From Terriglobia bacterium (GTDB lineage: Bacteria > Acidobacteriota > Terriglobia > Bryobacterales > Bryobacteraceae), in the NCBI GenBank assembly GCA_003175985.1, contig PSRJ01000361.1, positions 1-56,369 of the forward strand: a stretch of 56,369 nt of DNA. The letters are read 5' to 3'. Shown one piece after another: positions 27,038-35,078 of this stretch. Position 1 is the stretch's first letter; every line of letters begins with the position of its first letter. The notes under the pieces were generated by a model that was given only the letters and a program-made list of their open reading frames with translations, ran no database searches and was not told the DNA's origin. The translations under genes were made by a program, and so were the position numbers.

Positions 27038-27259
27038 ATGATGATTCGCCTCAGCATTAACGAACAGGAACTCTTCGATCTGATCATGGCGCTTTACCTG
27101 GACGCCGCCGCCGAACGCGCCCGCAAGTCTCCCGAAATAGCGGAACGCCGGGAGGCGCTGCTGGAAAAGCTGCACAACGCGTTCGATGACAAGGTGCTGC
27201 TGGCCGAAATGGAGGGGCGTCAGCCGGTTCCTGTCCGCGTGAGTTTCAGAGAGCCGTAA
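27038..27259 (+). CDS. Small acidic/helical hypothetical protein (73 aa)
   Basis: The 73-residue protein begins MMIRLSINEQELFDLIMALYL and is mostly alpha-helical with many charged residues; no motif is recognised. It starts 4 nt after the receiver gene stop and is likely the last gene of the operon. Its compact size suggests an adaptor or regulator, but that is a guess. Confidence 0.5.
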   Translation: MMIRLSINEQELFDLIMALYLDAAAERARKSPEIAERREALLEKLHNAFDDKVLLAEMEGRQPVPVRVSFREP

Positions 27260-27357
27260 GTTGAGTGCGCGCAGTCCGGGTACTAGTACCAGGCCGTGTT
27301 GGCGGCGGTTTGCGTATATACGGCAACCTCACCAGTACTCCGTTACCCCTAACCCTA

Positions 27358-27386
27358 TTGCGAAACATCGCGGAAGTCTGTACAGT
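27358..27386 (+). promoter_or_regulatory. Sigma-70-like promoter for the first radical SAM gene
   Basis: TTGCGA (27358-27363) and TACAGT (27381-27386) are separated by exactly 17 bp. The start of transcription would be near 27393, leaving a leader of about 128 nt with a small stem CCCCT-CGGT-AGGGG at 27401-27414. A CAGTACT motif (27333-27339) lies 18 bp upstream of the -35 box, and a perfect 12-bp palindrome GGTACTAGTACC is at 27279-27290. The 260-bp gap otherwise shows no gene. Confidence 0.45.
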
Positions 27387-27520
27387 TGTTTCTCAATGAG
27401 CCCCTCGGTAGGGGTCTCTGCGGCGTCTTGCAAACGTATCCCGGGAAAAGGGCCCGTCACCCTTTACCCTTGCACACACAGAAGCATCTTTGGTTGGAAC
27501 GAAAAGATTCCCGAACTTAT

Positions 27521-29512
27521 ATGAAGCGTATCCTTTTGGTTACCCCAGATAAAACGCCCGACACCGGGTATGCGCAAATGCTCCAGAACCGCGAGCGGCT
27601 GCAAGGCCCTGCGACCAAGCTGCGCGCCGTCATGGCGCCGGTGGAGCTGGCGACGCTGGCCGCGGTAACGCCGCCCGAATTCGAAGTGGATTGCTGGGAT
27701 GAGGCCGTCCGCGGCAAAATCACTCCCGACACCGACCTCGGAAAAGATTACGACATCATGGGCGTGACGGGTTACCTTGCCCACGTCGTCCGCATGCTGG
27801 AAATCTGCCGTGAATTTCGCCGCCGCGCCGTCTTGACCGTGGCCGGCGGTCCCGCGGTCTCCGGCTCGCCGGAGCGCTTCCGCGGCGTCTTCGATGTGAT
27901 CTTCCTGGGTGAGGCCGAGTATACCTGGCCGCAGTTCCTTCGCGAGTTTGCCGAAGGCAAGCACATCTCCGAGTACCGCCAGATCGAGCGCCCCGATATC
28001 GCGGATTCTCCGATTCCGCGCTGGGATCTGATCCAGGATGTGGACACGGCATATGTGACCGGCGGCGTGCAGACCACGCGCGGCTGTCCGTTCGATTGCG
28101 AGTTCTGCGACGTCATCCACCTGTTCGGCCGGCGGCCCCGCCATAAACCGATTTCCGCCGTTCTGGAAGAGATCAAGACGCTCGAGAAGCTGGGCGTCAA
28201 GCGTATCTTCTTTTGCGACGACAATTTCTACGGTAATCCCAAGTACATGAAGGAGCTGCTGCGGGAGCTCATTCCGCTGAACAACTCCTTCGACCGCCCC
28301 ATCGGCTACATGACGCAGATCACGATCAATGTCGCCAAGGATGAGGAGGCACTCCAGCTACTTTCGGAAGCCAACTTCTGGCAACTGCATATCGGCATCG
28401 AAACGCCGCGCAAGGCCAGCCTCATGGAGGTGAATAAGTTCCAGAACACCAAGGGCGACATGGTCGAGGATATCCTCAAGATCCAGTCCTACGGTGTGAT
28501 GATCAAGTCGCTGATGATGGTCGGGTTCGATCACGACGATGCGACCATCTTCGACGAGTTGTACAACTTCCTCCAAGCCTCCTGTATTCCGAGTATCCAG
28601 CTCTCGCTGCTCCAGTCGTATCCCGGCACGCCGCAGACCGCGCGGCTGCTGAAAGAAGGCCGTGTGATCGACATGGACCGTTACGCCGAGATGGACGAAA
28701 CGTACGGCGTTTCGAACGTCATTCCGAAATTGATGACGCGCGAAGAGCTGTTCGAGGGATTCCTCGCGTTGGAAGAAAGGCTGCGCTCCTGGAAGGCATT
28801 CGGAGAACGGCTGCTCGGCGCCATTCGCGCCGTGAAGTACACGCCGGCCTGTGCCGCCAAGGTGACCCGGCCCGATCCGAACCGTCTGATGGAAATCCAA
28901 GGGATGATCCAATCCCTGGAGCCCGATGCGCGCGATGTGGCCCGCGAAGTCATCCGCGAAACATTGCAAAGCGTGCCGTGGCTGGCGCCCAAGGTGCTCT
29001 ATAAGCTGGTGCTCCAGGTGGACAAGCAGCGGGCGCTCGATCGCATGCGCCGCCGGCTACACAAACGGCTCGATATCGAAAAGCAGCCCGGTTATCAACA
29101 CAGGATCCTCGCGACGGTTCAGATCCCGCGCGACTTCAAGAAGATTTACCGCGACCATTTCACCCTGACGCTGAATATGCTGCGCGATGGGCTGGAAGAT
29201 CATCGCCTGGTGCCCGAGGGATTGGTGCGCGTCTGGAAGGATTTTGTAATCCGCTTTGGCGCCACTTTCGAGAAGTTCGAAGACTACCACATGACGTCGC
29301 TCAAAGAACTGGTAGATCGGAGCGTTGAACAGGGCAACACGGGCCAGTTCTCGCATACACGCAGCGTAGGCCGCGTGGATAATCTCTCATCCATCGAGAT
29401 CCGGCAGCTTTCGGAAATGGTCATGCTGACCGTGGAGCAGGATCTCAAGAGCGAGAGCAGCGAAGAAATCGTTAAACTGACTCTGGGCCCGAGCGCGGTC
29501 GCAGTCGCATAA
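27521..29512 (+). CDS. B12-binding radical SAM protein, copy 1
   Basis: The 663-residue protein has an N-terminal cobalamin-binding-like Rossmann domain (about 1-150, with MGVTGYLAHVVRM and LGEAEYTWPQFL). A radical SAM barrel follows with Cys189, Cys193 and Cys196 in TRGCPFDCEFCD, then a DUF4070-like region and a long helical C-terminal domain. Members of this class methylate or rearrange unreactive carbons using methylcobalamin and SAM; the substrate is unknown. It is paralogous to 32983-35040: the Cys motif (RGCPFDCEFCDV), RIFFCDDNF and C-terminal YHM-containing segments match. The ATG at 27521 is chosen because MKRILLVTPD is the usual B12-domain start. Confidence 0.9.
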   Translation: MKRILLVTPDKTPDTGYAQMLQNRERLQGPATKLRAVMAPVELATLAAVTPPEFEVDCWDEAVRGKITPDTDLGKDYDIMGVTGYLAHVVRMLEICREFRRRAVLTVAGGPAVSGSPERFRGVFDVIFLGEAEYTWPQFLREFAEGKHISEYRQIERPDIADSPIPRWDLIQDVDTAYVTGGVQTTRGCPFDCEFCDVIHLFGRRPRHKPISAVLEEIKTLEKLGVKRIFFCDDNFYGNPKYMKELLRELIPLNNSFDRPIGYMTQITINVAKDEEALQLLSEANFWQLHIGIETPRKASLMEVNKFQNTKGDMVEDILKIQSYGVMIKSLMMVGFDHDDATIFDELYNFLQASCIPSIQLSLLQSYPGTPQTARLLKEGRVIDMDRYAEMDETYGVSNVIPKLMTREELFEGFLALEERLRSWKAFGERLLGAIRAVKYTPACAAKVTRPDPNRLMEIQGMIQSLEPDARDVAREVIRETLQSVPWLAPKVLYKLVLQVDKQRALDRMRRRLHKRLDIEKQPGYQHRILATVQIPRDFKKIYRDHFTLTLNMLRDGLEDHRLVPEGLVRVWKDFVIRFGATFEKFEDYHMTSLKELVDRSVEQGNTGQFSHTRSVGRVDNLSSIEIRQLSEMVMLTVEQDLKSESSEEIVKLTLGPSAVAVA

Positions 29513-29520
29513 AACGGGTG

Positions 29521-29551
29521 GCGGCCCGAAGGGAAGCTCCCTTCGAGCCGC
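29521..29551. terminator. Hairpin between convergent genes
   Basis: The 31-nt hairpin has a GCGGC/GCCGC outer stem (29521-29525 with 29547-29551), a 2x2 internal loop and a perfect inner stem GAAGGGA (29528-29534)/TCCCTTC (29538-29544) with loop AGC. It sits 8 nt after the radical SAM stop and 7 nt before the hydrolase stop. It lacks a T-run on either side, so terminator function is likely but not certain. Confidence 0.5.
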
Positions 29552-29558
29552 GTTCCTG

Positions 29559-31508
29559 CTACTGGATCACGACGGCTACCGGATTGGCTTGGATTCCGCC
29601 GATCGTTAAAGCGATGTTGACCTGCCCTTTCCCCGCCAGGGAAGAAGGCAACGGTCCGAGGACCACCGCATCGATCCCCATATAGCTTGGGTTCGGCGCA
29701 GCGCTTACCGGCACTGAAACACCGCCAACGGTTGCTTGAGGGCTGTTTCCGTTTCGCATGCCGGTAGCGGCCAATACCAGGTATGAATCTCCCTGGGAGA
29801 CGTTCACCGCGATGGGCGCGTTTGCCGAATTGTCGTAGATGGGAAGATACTGCGTCCCATTCGCATCCTGCCGTTGCGCCCACCCCCACGCGAATCCCGG
29901 TCCGCTATACCCGGGTCCAGGTGAAATTGGGAAGAACGTGGGTGAGACCGCCTGCACGGAAATCGGTCCCGACGCGATTACTGAACCATTCAGGCTCGCG
30001 GTAACTTCATACGTGTCGGGCGGCGTTTCGGGAGGCACCACGAAGTTGATCTGGGCCGGCGAAATTCCGTAGAGGAAAGCATTATAGGTGGGCGATGTGC
30101 CCCCTGTGCCCCCGCCGCCCCCGCCGGCCCCGCCGCCACCAGGGCCACCACCGCCGCGCTTGCCGCCGCCCCTGCCTCCGGTAGCCAGCGAGTCTAAAGT
30201 CACGGTCACTCCGCCGATCTGCTGCGGCATGGCGGGTTGTCCGGCCGGGTTCACCGTGTCTGTCGCGAGGTTCTCGCCTTTGATCGACGCCACACCCATA
30301 CGAGCAGCGGGCAGTCCCGGTTGATAGCTTCCGGCGGGCACGCCACCAGTCCGCCAATAGGTGTCCCACTTGTCTCCGGCGGAGAAGAGCCGGGTGACGG
30401 GTCGCTTCTGCAGATAGTGGTCCAAAAAGTCTTCGCTATAATCCACGATTAACTGTGCATTGGGGACCTTGGTCAGGCACTCTTGCACAGTTGTGGGGCT
30501 CGTTCCCGGCGATGACGTGCAGACTTTATTGGAAAACGCCACGTGGCCGGCGATGCCGCCCGAGGTCCCGAGTTCGCCGAAGTACTTTGGAAACTGCGCC
30601 TGTTGGAATGCTCCCGGTTGCCCGGGTTCCGGGCAGGCTTTCGAGTTGCTTTGCGTTTGCGGACCCTTTACACAAGGCGTGATCCCAATATCGAGCGTGC
30701 CGCCCTGGAACAGCATCGGCACGGTGGGATTCGCCACCGTGCTGGTAGTCGAGTCGCCGCAGCAGCGGTTGGTGTTGGTCGCCTCAAAACCTTGAATGAA
30801 CGGCGAATACATGATACCGGCTTTGAATCTGGTGTCGAGCCAGGTCTTCCAGCCGCCGATTTTCGCAAAAGAGGTGTAGCCGCCGAACGAGTGCCCCGAC
30901 ATGGCGATCTGGCTGGTATTGATCTGGTCTTTCCAGGGGGAACTGGCCAGCAGCCAGTCGAGCACGGTCTTGATGTCTACATTGCGATACGCGCCTTCGT
31001 TGGCATCCCACACCGGGTAGTTGACGAAGTCCTTAAAGCCGAAGAACCCGTTGATCTCCTTGAAATCCTGCGATCCCTGGCCGTCCACACTGCAACCATG
31101 ATCGGCGTGGTCGGGCGCTGCCACAATGTAACCGCGACGCGCCAGTTCCTCAGTCAGAAAGACCGATTGGGTGCCGCAGCCGGACCACCCGTGAGAAAAA
31201 ACCACCAGCGGAAACTGCGCGCAAGTGGCCACTGCCCCGTTCTGGGCTACGCTGCCCGAGATGGTGGCGGAATTCGTATTCGAATACGTGATGGAAGACG
31301 GAGCCGCCAGGCTGGGGTACCATACCGCCATCTTCAGCGCCGTCTGGGTAGGATAATTCGACCCTCCCGCCTGGTTGGGCACGCTGACGATTTGAAATCC
31401 GGCGGTCAGCGCCTGCCCGTTGCATGCCGCCGGCGGCGTGGCCCAGGCGGCCCCCGCCGAAAATAAACTGTATAAGAGCAGGAGACCTGCCCCGTAAATG
31501 ACTCGCAT
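29559..31508 (-). CDS. Secreted alpha/beta hydrolase with a glycine-rich linker and a TIGR03437-type C-terminal domain
   Basis: The 649-residue protein has a signal peptide (about 1-23). A serine hydrolase domain follows (about 30-410) with Ser207 in GHSFGG, Asp273 in GGTLDIG and His322 in GHVAFSN; it resembles chlorophyllase/PAF-acetylhydrolase/polyesterase-type hydrolases. A glycine-rich linker (about 448-477) precedes a C-terminal domain of about 165 residues containing YGISPAQINFVVP and YLVLAATGMRNG. That domain is characteristic of Solibacter secreted proteins. It starts 13 nt after the paralogous gene 31522-32616 and lies between the two radical SAM genes. The substrate is not known. 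Confidence 0.88.
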   Translation of the reverse strand: MRVIYGAGLLLLYSLFSAGAAWATPPAACNGQALTAGFQIVSVPNQAGGSNYPTQTALKMAVWYPSLAAPSSITYSNTNSATISGSVAQNGAVATCAQFPLVVFSHGWSGCGTQSVFLTEELARRGYIVAAPDHADHGCSVDGQGSQDFKEINGFFGFKDFVNYPVWDANEGAYRNVDIKTVLDWLLASSPWKDQINTSQIAMSGHSFGGYTSFAKIGGWKTWLDTRFKAGIMYSPFIQGFEATNTNRCCGDSTTSTVANPTVPMLFQGGTLDIGITPCVKGPQTQSNSKACPEPGQPGAFQQAQFPKYFGELGTSGGIAGHVAFSNKVCTSSPGTSPTTVQECLTKVPNAQLIVDYSEDFLDHYLQKRPVTRLFSAGDKWDTYWRTGGVPAGSYQPGLPAARMGVASIKGENLATDTVNPAGQPAMPQQIGGVTVTLDSLATGGRGGGKRGGGGPGGGGAGGGGGGTGGTSPTYNAFLYGISPAQINFVVPPETPPDTYEVTASLNGSVIASGPISVQAVSPTFFPISPGPGYSGPGFAWGWAQRQDANGTQYLPIYDNSANAPIAVNVSQGDSYLVLAATGMRNGNSPQATVGGVSVPVSAAPNPSYMGIDAVVLGPLPSSLAGKGQVNIALTIGGIQANPVAVVIQ

Positions 31509-31521
31509 TTATTCTCCTTCT

Positions 31522-32616
31522 TCAGCGGTCACTGTGACGGTACTCGGACAGCTCCGTATTGGAGCGCTCCAGCACCGGCTGATTCTTCCCTTTTAGATAA
31601 CGATCGAAAAATGCAATGCCGTATTCATTGATAGCCCGCGCAGTGGCGGACTCCGCGATGCACGCCGGCACCGATCCATACTCGCGGCAGATCTTGTTGC
31701 TCCAGGCCAGGTGGCCTTCTCCTTCAAGTTCTACAAAGAACTTGGGCGAATGAGTAGCGTCGTAAGCGCCTCCCGTTTTCTTGACCACGGGTGTAATCCC
31801 GAAATCGCGCGTGCCGCCCTGGTACATCACCGGGATATCGAGCGAGCCGATGGTACCCTTGCTGACGAAGGGCGCCACATACGGCGACATGAGGAGCGCC
31901 GCCTGAATCCGCTCATCGCGCCAGGAACTCCATCCGCCGGCCATCCCCGCGATCGTGTAGCCGCCCAGGGAATGACCCGCTGCGCCAATGTGGTCCCAGT
32001 CCAGGTGAGGACCGAATACAGGGTCGCGCGGCATTTCGTCGAGAATCCGCCTGACGTCCTCCATCCGGTTCTGGTAATTGGACGCACTCCACTTCTGCGG
32101 CTGGCGGAACGGTTCTTCGCCTCGTTGCAACAGGGGTCCGCGGAACGGCTGGTCTATCTTGCAGCGGGCGTCCTTGTGGTCGGGCGCCACCACGATGTAC
32201 CCGGCGCGCGCCAGAGCCTCGGTAAAGAAAACGGAAACCGTGCCGCAGCCTCCAAACCCGTGGGAGTACACCACCAGCGGATAAAGCTCGCAATCGGCGA
32301 CGGGCGCATCCTTCGCCAGGGCTGTCGCCAAAGGAACGGCGTATTGGAATTGCTCCTCCGCACTGAGGGTGGGATACCAGACTGCGGCGCGCAGTCCCGA
32401 CGAAAAAGTCTGAACTCGAAAACCTAAATTGAGAGGCCCCTCACAGCTAGCCGGACCGCGCGGAACCGCCTGACCCTGTTCGGCGGCCGCCTGTAGCTCC
32501 CTTTGCTTCTCCTCTACGCGACGCTGTATGCGCCCGCGGACTACCTGGCCAGACACAAGTGGCGTCACCGCAATCACGAGGCTTCCTAGCAAAACCAGTC
32601 TTGCTGACATCGGCAT
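31522..32616 (-). CDS. Secreted alpha/beta hydrolase, paralogue
   Basis: The 364-residue protein has a signal peptide (about 1-23) and a coiled-coil-like stretch (IQRRVEEKQRELQAAAEQ). The hydrolase domain has SHGFGGCG, Ser216 in GHSLGG, Asp271 in GGTRDFG and His302 in GEGHLAWSNK. It matches the neighbour at 29559-31508 in these blocks but lacks the linker and C-terminal domain. The catalytic triad is complete. The two genes form a minus-strand pair between the radical SAM paralogues, so the encoded enzymes may act together. The ATG at 32616 could be replaced by the one at 32610. Confidence 0.88.
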   Translation of the reverse strand: MPMSARLVLLGSLVIAVTPLVSGQVVRGRIQRRVEEKQRELQAAAEQGQAVPRGPASCEGPLNLGFRVQTFSSGLRAAVWYPTLSAEEQFQYAVPLATALAKDAPVADCELYPLVVYSHGFGGCGTVSVFFTEALARAGYIVVAPDHKDARCKIDQPFRGPLLQRGEEPFRQPQKWSASNYQNRMEDVRRILDEMPRDPVFGPHLDWDHIGAAGHSLGGYTIAGMAGGWSSWRDERIQAALLMSPYVAPFVSKGTIGSLDIPVMYQGGTRDFGITPVVKKTGGAYDATHSPKFFVELEGEGHLAWSNKICREYGSVPACIAESATARAINEYGIAFFDRYLKGKNQPVLERSNTELSEYRHSDR

Positions 32617-32824
32617 GCCACAGGCCGTAGTTCCCCTGCCTACTTTAGACGGGCAATGCCACGTCTGCCGTTTCTACTTAAAAGAATAGCCGTTGGCTCA
32701 GCCGCCCGCCTGTAAAGATTTGTAGTTTCAGGTTAACCCCTCAGGACTTATGAGCCGGGTTGTTGTGGTCGCGGCGGCTCCCGTTGTAATACCATCGTTC
32801 TAAAGGAGATGACCCGGTGTCCCG

Positions 32825-32844
32825 CAGTACTGACGACAGTACTG
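32825..32844. promoter_or_regulatory. Tandem CAGTACTG palindromes, probable regulator site
   Basis: Two copies of the self-complementary octamer CAGTACTG are separated by ACGA, giving a 20-bp perfect dyad. The downstream copy ends 7 bp before the -35 box (32852), a usual place for an activator. A single CAGTACT also precedes the first radical SAM promoter (27333-27339). Confidence 0.45.
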
Positions 32845-32851
32845 GATTGCC

Positions 32852-32880
32852 TTGATCTTAAATGCCCCTTATTGTATGAT
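32852..32880 (+). promoter_or_regulatory. Sigma-70-like promoter of the second radical SAM gene
   Basis: TTGATC (32852-32857) and TATGAT (32875-32880) are separated by exactly 17 bp, close to consensus. Transcription would start near 32887, giving a leader of about 96 nt to the ATG at 32983. Confidence 0.55.
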
Positions 32881-32982
32881 CGCCAGCAGTCCTGAGACGA
32901 ACGGTCGCCTGACGGGTCTATCCACGTTGAGCCGCTCCCGTGATGTGGCATTGACGCAGTTCTTAACGAAAAAAGCCGAGAT

Positions 32983-35040
32983 ATGAAGAACATTCTGCTG
33001 GTTTCGCCGCTGTTTGAAGAGCGGCACAAACTATTCGAGGACGAGGGTGGACGCCAGAAACGGGGTTCCGACCGCGGTTTCATGGCCCCCATCTCCATCG
33101 CTACGGTGGCTGCGCTGACTCCGCCCGAATTTCACGTGGACCTCTACGACGAAAACGTGCGGGGCATCATTACCGAAAAGACCGAGTTTCCCCGAAAGTA
33201 CGATTTCGTCGGGATCACAGGCTTCTCCTCGCACCTGCGACGCGTCACCTCGATTTCCAACATTTTCCGTAAGCGCGGATCGCTAGTAGGAATCGGCGGG
33301 CCCGCCGCTTCCACCACCCCGGAACGTTATGTCGATCTGGCAGACATCGTCTTCGTCGGCGAAGCGGAGTACATCTGGCCGGCGTTCATCCAGGAGTGGG
33401 CTAACGGAAGCACCCGCAAGATTTACCGGCAGGTGATCAAGCCGGAGCTGGAAGTCTCACGTCCCCCGCGCTGGGAGCTGTTGGGAGCCGATATCCACCG
33501 CTACATGATGGGCGCGGTGCAGACTTCGCGCGGCTGCCCGTTCGATTGCGAATTCTGCGACGTGCCGTATATTTTCGGCCACCGCTCCCGCTGGAAGCCG
33601 GTTCCCGATGTGCTGAAGGAAGTGGAGATCCAGCAGAAGATGGGCGTGCAGCGCATTTTCTTCTGCGACGACAACTTCATCGGAGATCTCCGTTACGTCC
33701 GCAGCCTCCTCAAGGAGCTGGTGACGCTAAACAATTCCTTCCCCAAGCCGGTCCACTTCTTCAGCCAGATGACGCTCAACGTGGCGAAGCACGACGACAT
33801 TCTCGAAATGATGTCGGATGCCAATTTCGCCGGACTCTTCATCGGCATCGAGACGCCCAACAAAGAGAGTCTCAAAGAAACGCGCAAGATGCAGAACGCG
33901 CACACCGACATCGTCGCGGATGTGCACAAGATTCAATCCTACGGAATGGCGCTCTGGTCGGGTGTGATTGTCGGGTTCGATCACGATTCGCCGGAGATCT
34001 TTAACATCCAATACGACTTTCTGCAGGAGTCACACATTCCGCTGCCGCTGATCCATCTGCTCACGGCGCCTCCCGGAACCAAGCTGTGGCATCGCATGCA
34101 AAAGGAAGGGCGCCTGGTTTCGGGCGCCGAAGAGCCGGTCATGCCCAAGCCCAATACGAACATCATTCCGGGCGGCATGACGCGCTTGCAGCTTCTGAAA
34201 GGGCACCTGGAGTTATATGAGCGGATCCGCGATTGGGATGCGTGGGCCGACCGGCTGATTGGCTACATTACTTCCATTCGCCGCGCTCCCAAAGTCAACC
34301 TATCGGCCGAAGAAGCGCGCCGCCACAGACGCATGAAGCGGTTGGGGGGCATGCTGGGCAAGATGCAAAAAGGGCCTGGAAACGCCCTGCTCGCCACAAT
34401 CCGAGGGCTTCTGAACATCAATCCGAAGGGCCGCTCGCGCGCGCTGATGGCTTTGGAGCCGAAAGCCCGCAAAGCTATTCTCCGTGTGATTCAGGCCAGT
34501 ATCGATCATGCTCCCTGGTTGTTCCCCGAGACGATCGGTCCGCTGATCATCATGCAGTTGCGCCAGGTCGAACTGCTGCGGCAGGGCCGGCCGGCGATGG
34601 TTCGACAGATCGAACTCGAAAGTTCCCCCGGATTCCAGCCGGAGCTGGCCGAAAGCGCTCTGGTCATCCCCGAGAACTTCGCCACCAGCTATAAGAAGAT
34701 CTTCCCCGGCATACACGCGCGGGTGAGCGAAAGTCTGGCGGACAAGACCCGTGTCGAAGAAGCGCTCATCGAGATCTTCACGCAATTCCTTTCCCGCTGG
34801 GGTACAAACCTGGAGCAGGTGGAAGAGTATCACATGGCGGATCTGGAATCGACCTGCGATACCGTGATTGGCGAAGAGAATCGCCATCCCAAGACCGGTC
34901 TGGTCACACTCGGCCCGCCGGCGACGACAGACTGGAGAAAATCAAAGCTCCCCGAAGAGATCCTGCACAGCGTGGAGCAGGAGCTCCGGCTGCGACCCGG
35001 CCGCGAGGACGAAGCTATCGCGCACGTGGGCGCGTTTTAA
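32983..35040 (+). CDS. B12-binding radical SAM protein, copy 2
   Basis: The 685-residue protein has a cobalamin-binding-like N-terminal domain, then a radical SAM core with Cys185, Cys189 and Cys192 in SRGCPFDCEFCDV, and RIFFCDDNF as in copy 1. The C-terminal helical domain matches that of copy 1 around QFLSRWGTNLEQVEEYHMADL. The two proteins are clearly paralogous but diverged, so they likely act on different or sequential substrates. The gene is divergent from the hydrolase pair and shares their upstream region. The chemistry is inferred from the family only. Confidence 0.9.
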   Translation: MKNILLVSPLFEERHKLFEDEGGRQKRGSDRGFMAPISIATVAALTPPEFHVDLYDENVRGIITEKTEFPRKYDFVGITGFSSHLRRVTSISNIFRKRGSLVGIGGPAASTTPERYVDLADIVFVGEAEYIWPAFIQEWANGSTRKIYRQVIKPELEVSRPPRWELLGADIHRYMMGAVQTSRGCPFDCEFCDVPYIFGHRSRWKPVPDVLKEVEIQQKMGVQRIFFCDDNFIGDLRYVRSLLKELVTLNNSFPKPVHFFSQMTLNVAKHDDILEMMSDANFAGLFIGIETPNKESLKETRKMQNAHTDIVADVHKIQSYGMALWSGVIVGFDHDSPEIFNIQYDFLQESHIPLPLIHLLTAPPGTKLWHRMQKEGRLVSGAEEPVMPKPNTNIIPGGMTRLQLLKGHLELYERIRDWDAWADRLIGYITSIRRAPKVNLSAEEARRHRRMKRLGGMLGKMQKGPGNALLATIRGLLNINPKGRSRALMALEPKARKAILRVIQASIDHAPWLFPETIGPLIIMQLRQVELLRQGRPAMVRQIELESSPGFQPELAESALVIPENFATSYKKIFPGIHARVSESLADKTRVEEALIEIFTQFLSRWGTNLEQVEEYHMADLESTCDTVIGEENRHPKTGLVTLGPPATTDWRKSKLPEEILHSVEQELRLRPGREDEAIAHVGAF

Positions 35041-35078
35041 CCGGTTCTCTCGATCTCCCGGTAAATCGGCGGCAATCC

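Larger units (their letters stand above)
32617..32982. other. 366-bp divergent intergenic region
   Basis: The region separates the hydrolase pair (minus) and the second radical SAM gene (plus). It holds a CAGTACTG dyad (32825-32844) and a strong promoter (32852-32880). Upstream is a strong Shine-Dalgarno-like run around 32801-32807 before short reading frames (28 codons from an ATG touching it, or 12 from a GTG 8 nt away). These lie upstream of the promoter and are not called. No promoter for the minus genes is obvious. Confidence 0.5.

Noticed and set aside
27396-27524. 42-codon upstream ORF ending in an ATGA overlap with radical SAM copy 1
   Set aside because: It has no ribosome-binding site and its sequence shows no feature; the overlap alone is weak evidence. 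A leader peptide is not excluded.
32801-32870. Short ORFs after a strong Shine-Dalgarno-like sequence
   Set aside because: The ATG touches the SD; the GTG frame has only 12 codons; the promoter of the radical SAM gene lies downstream, so they would need another transcript.
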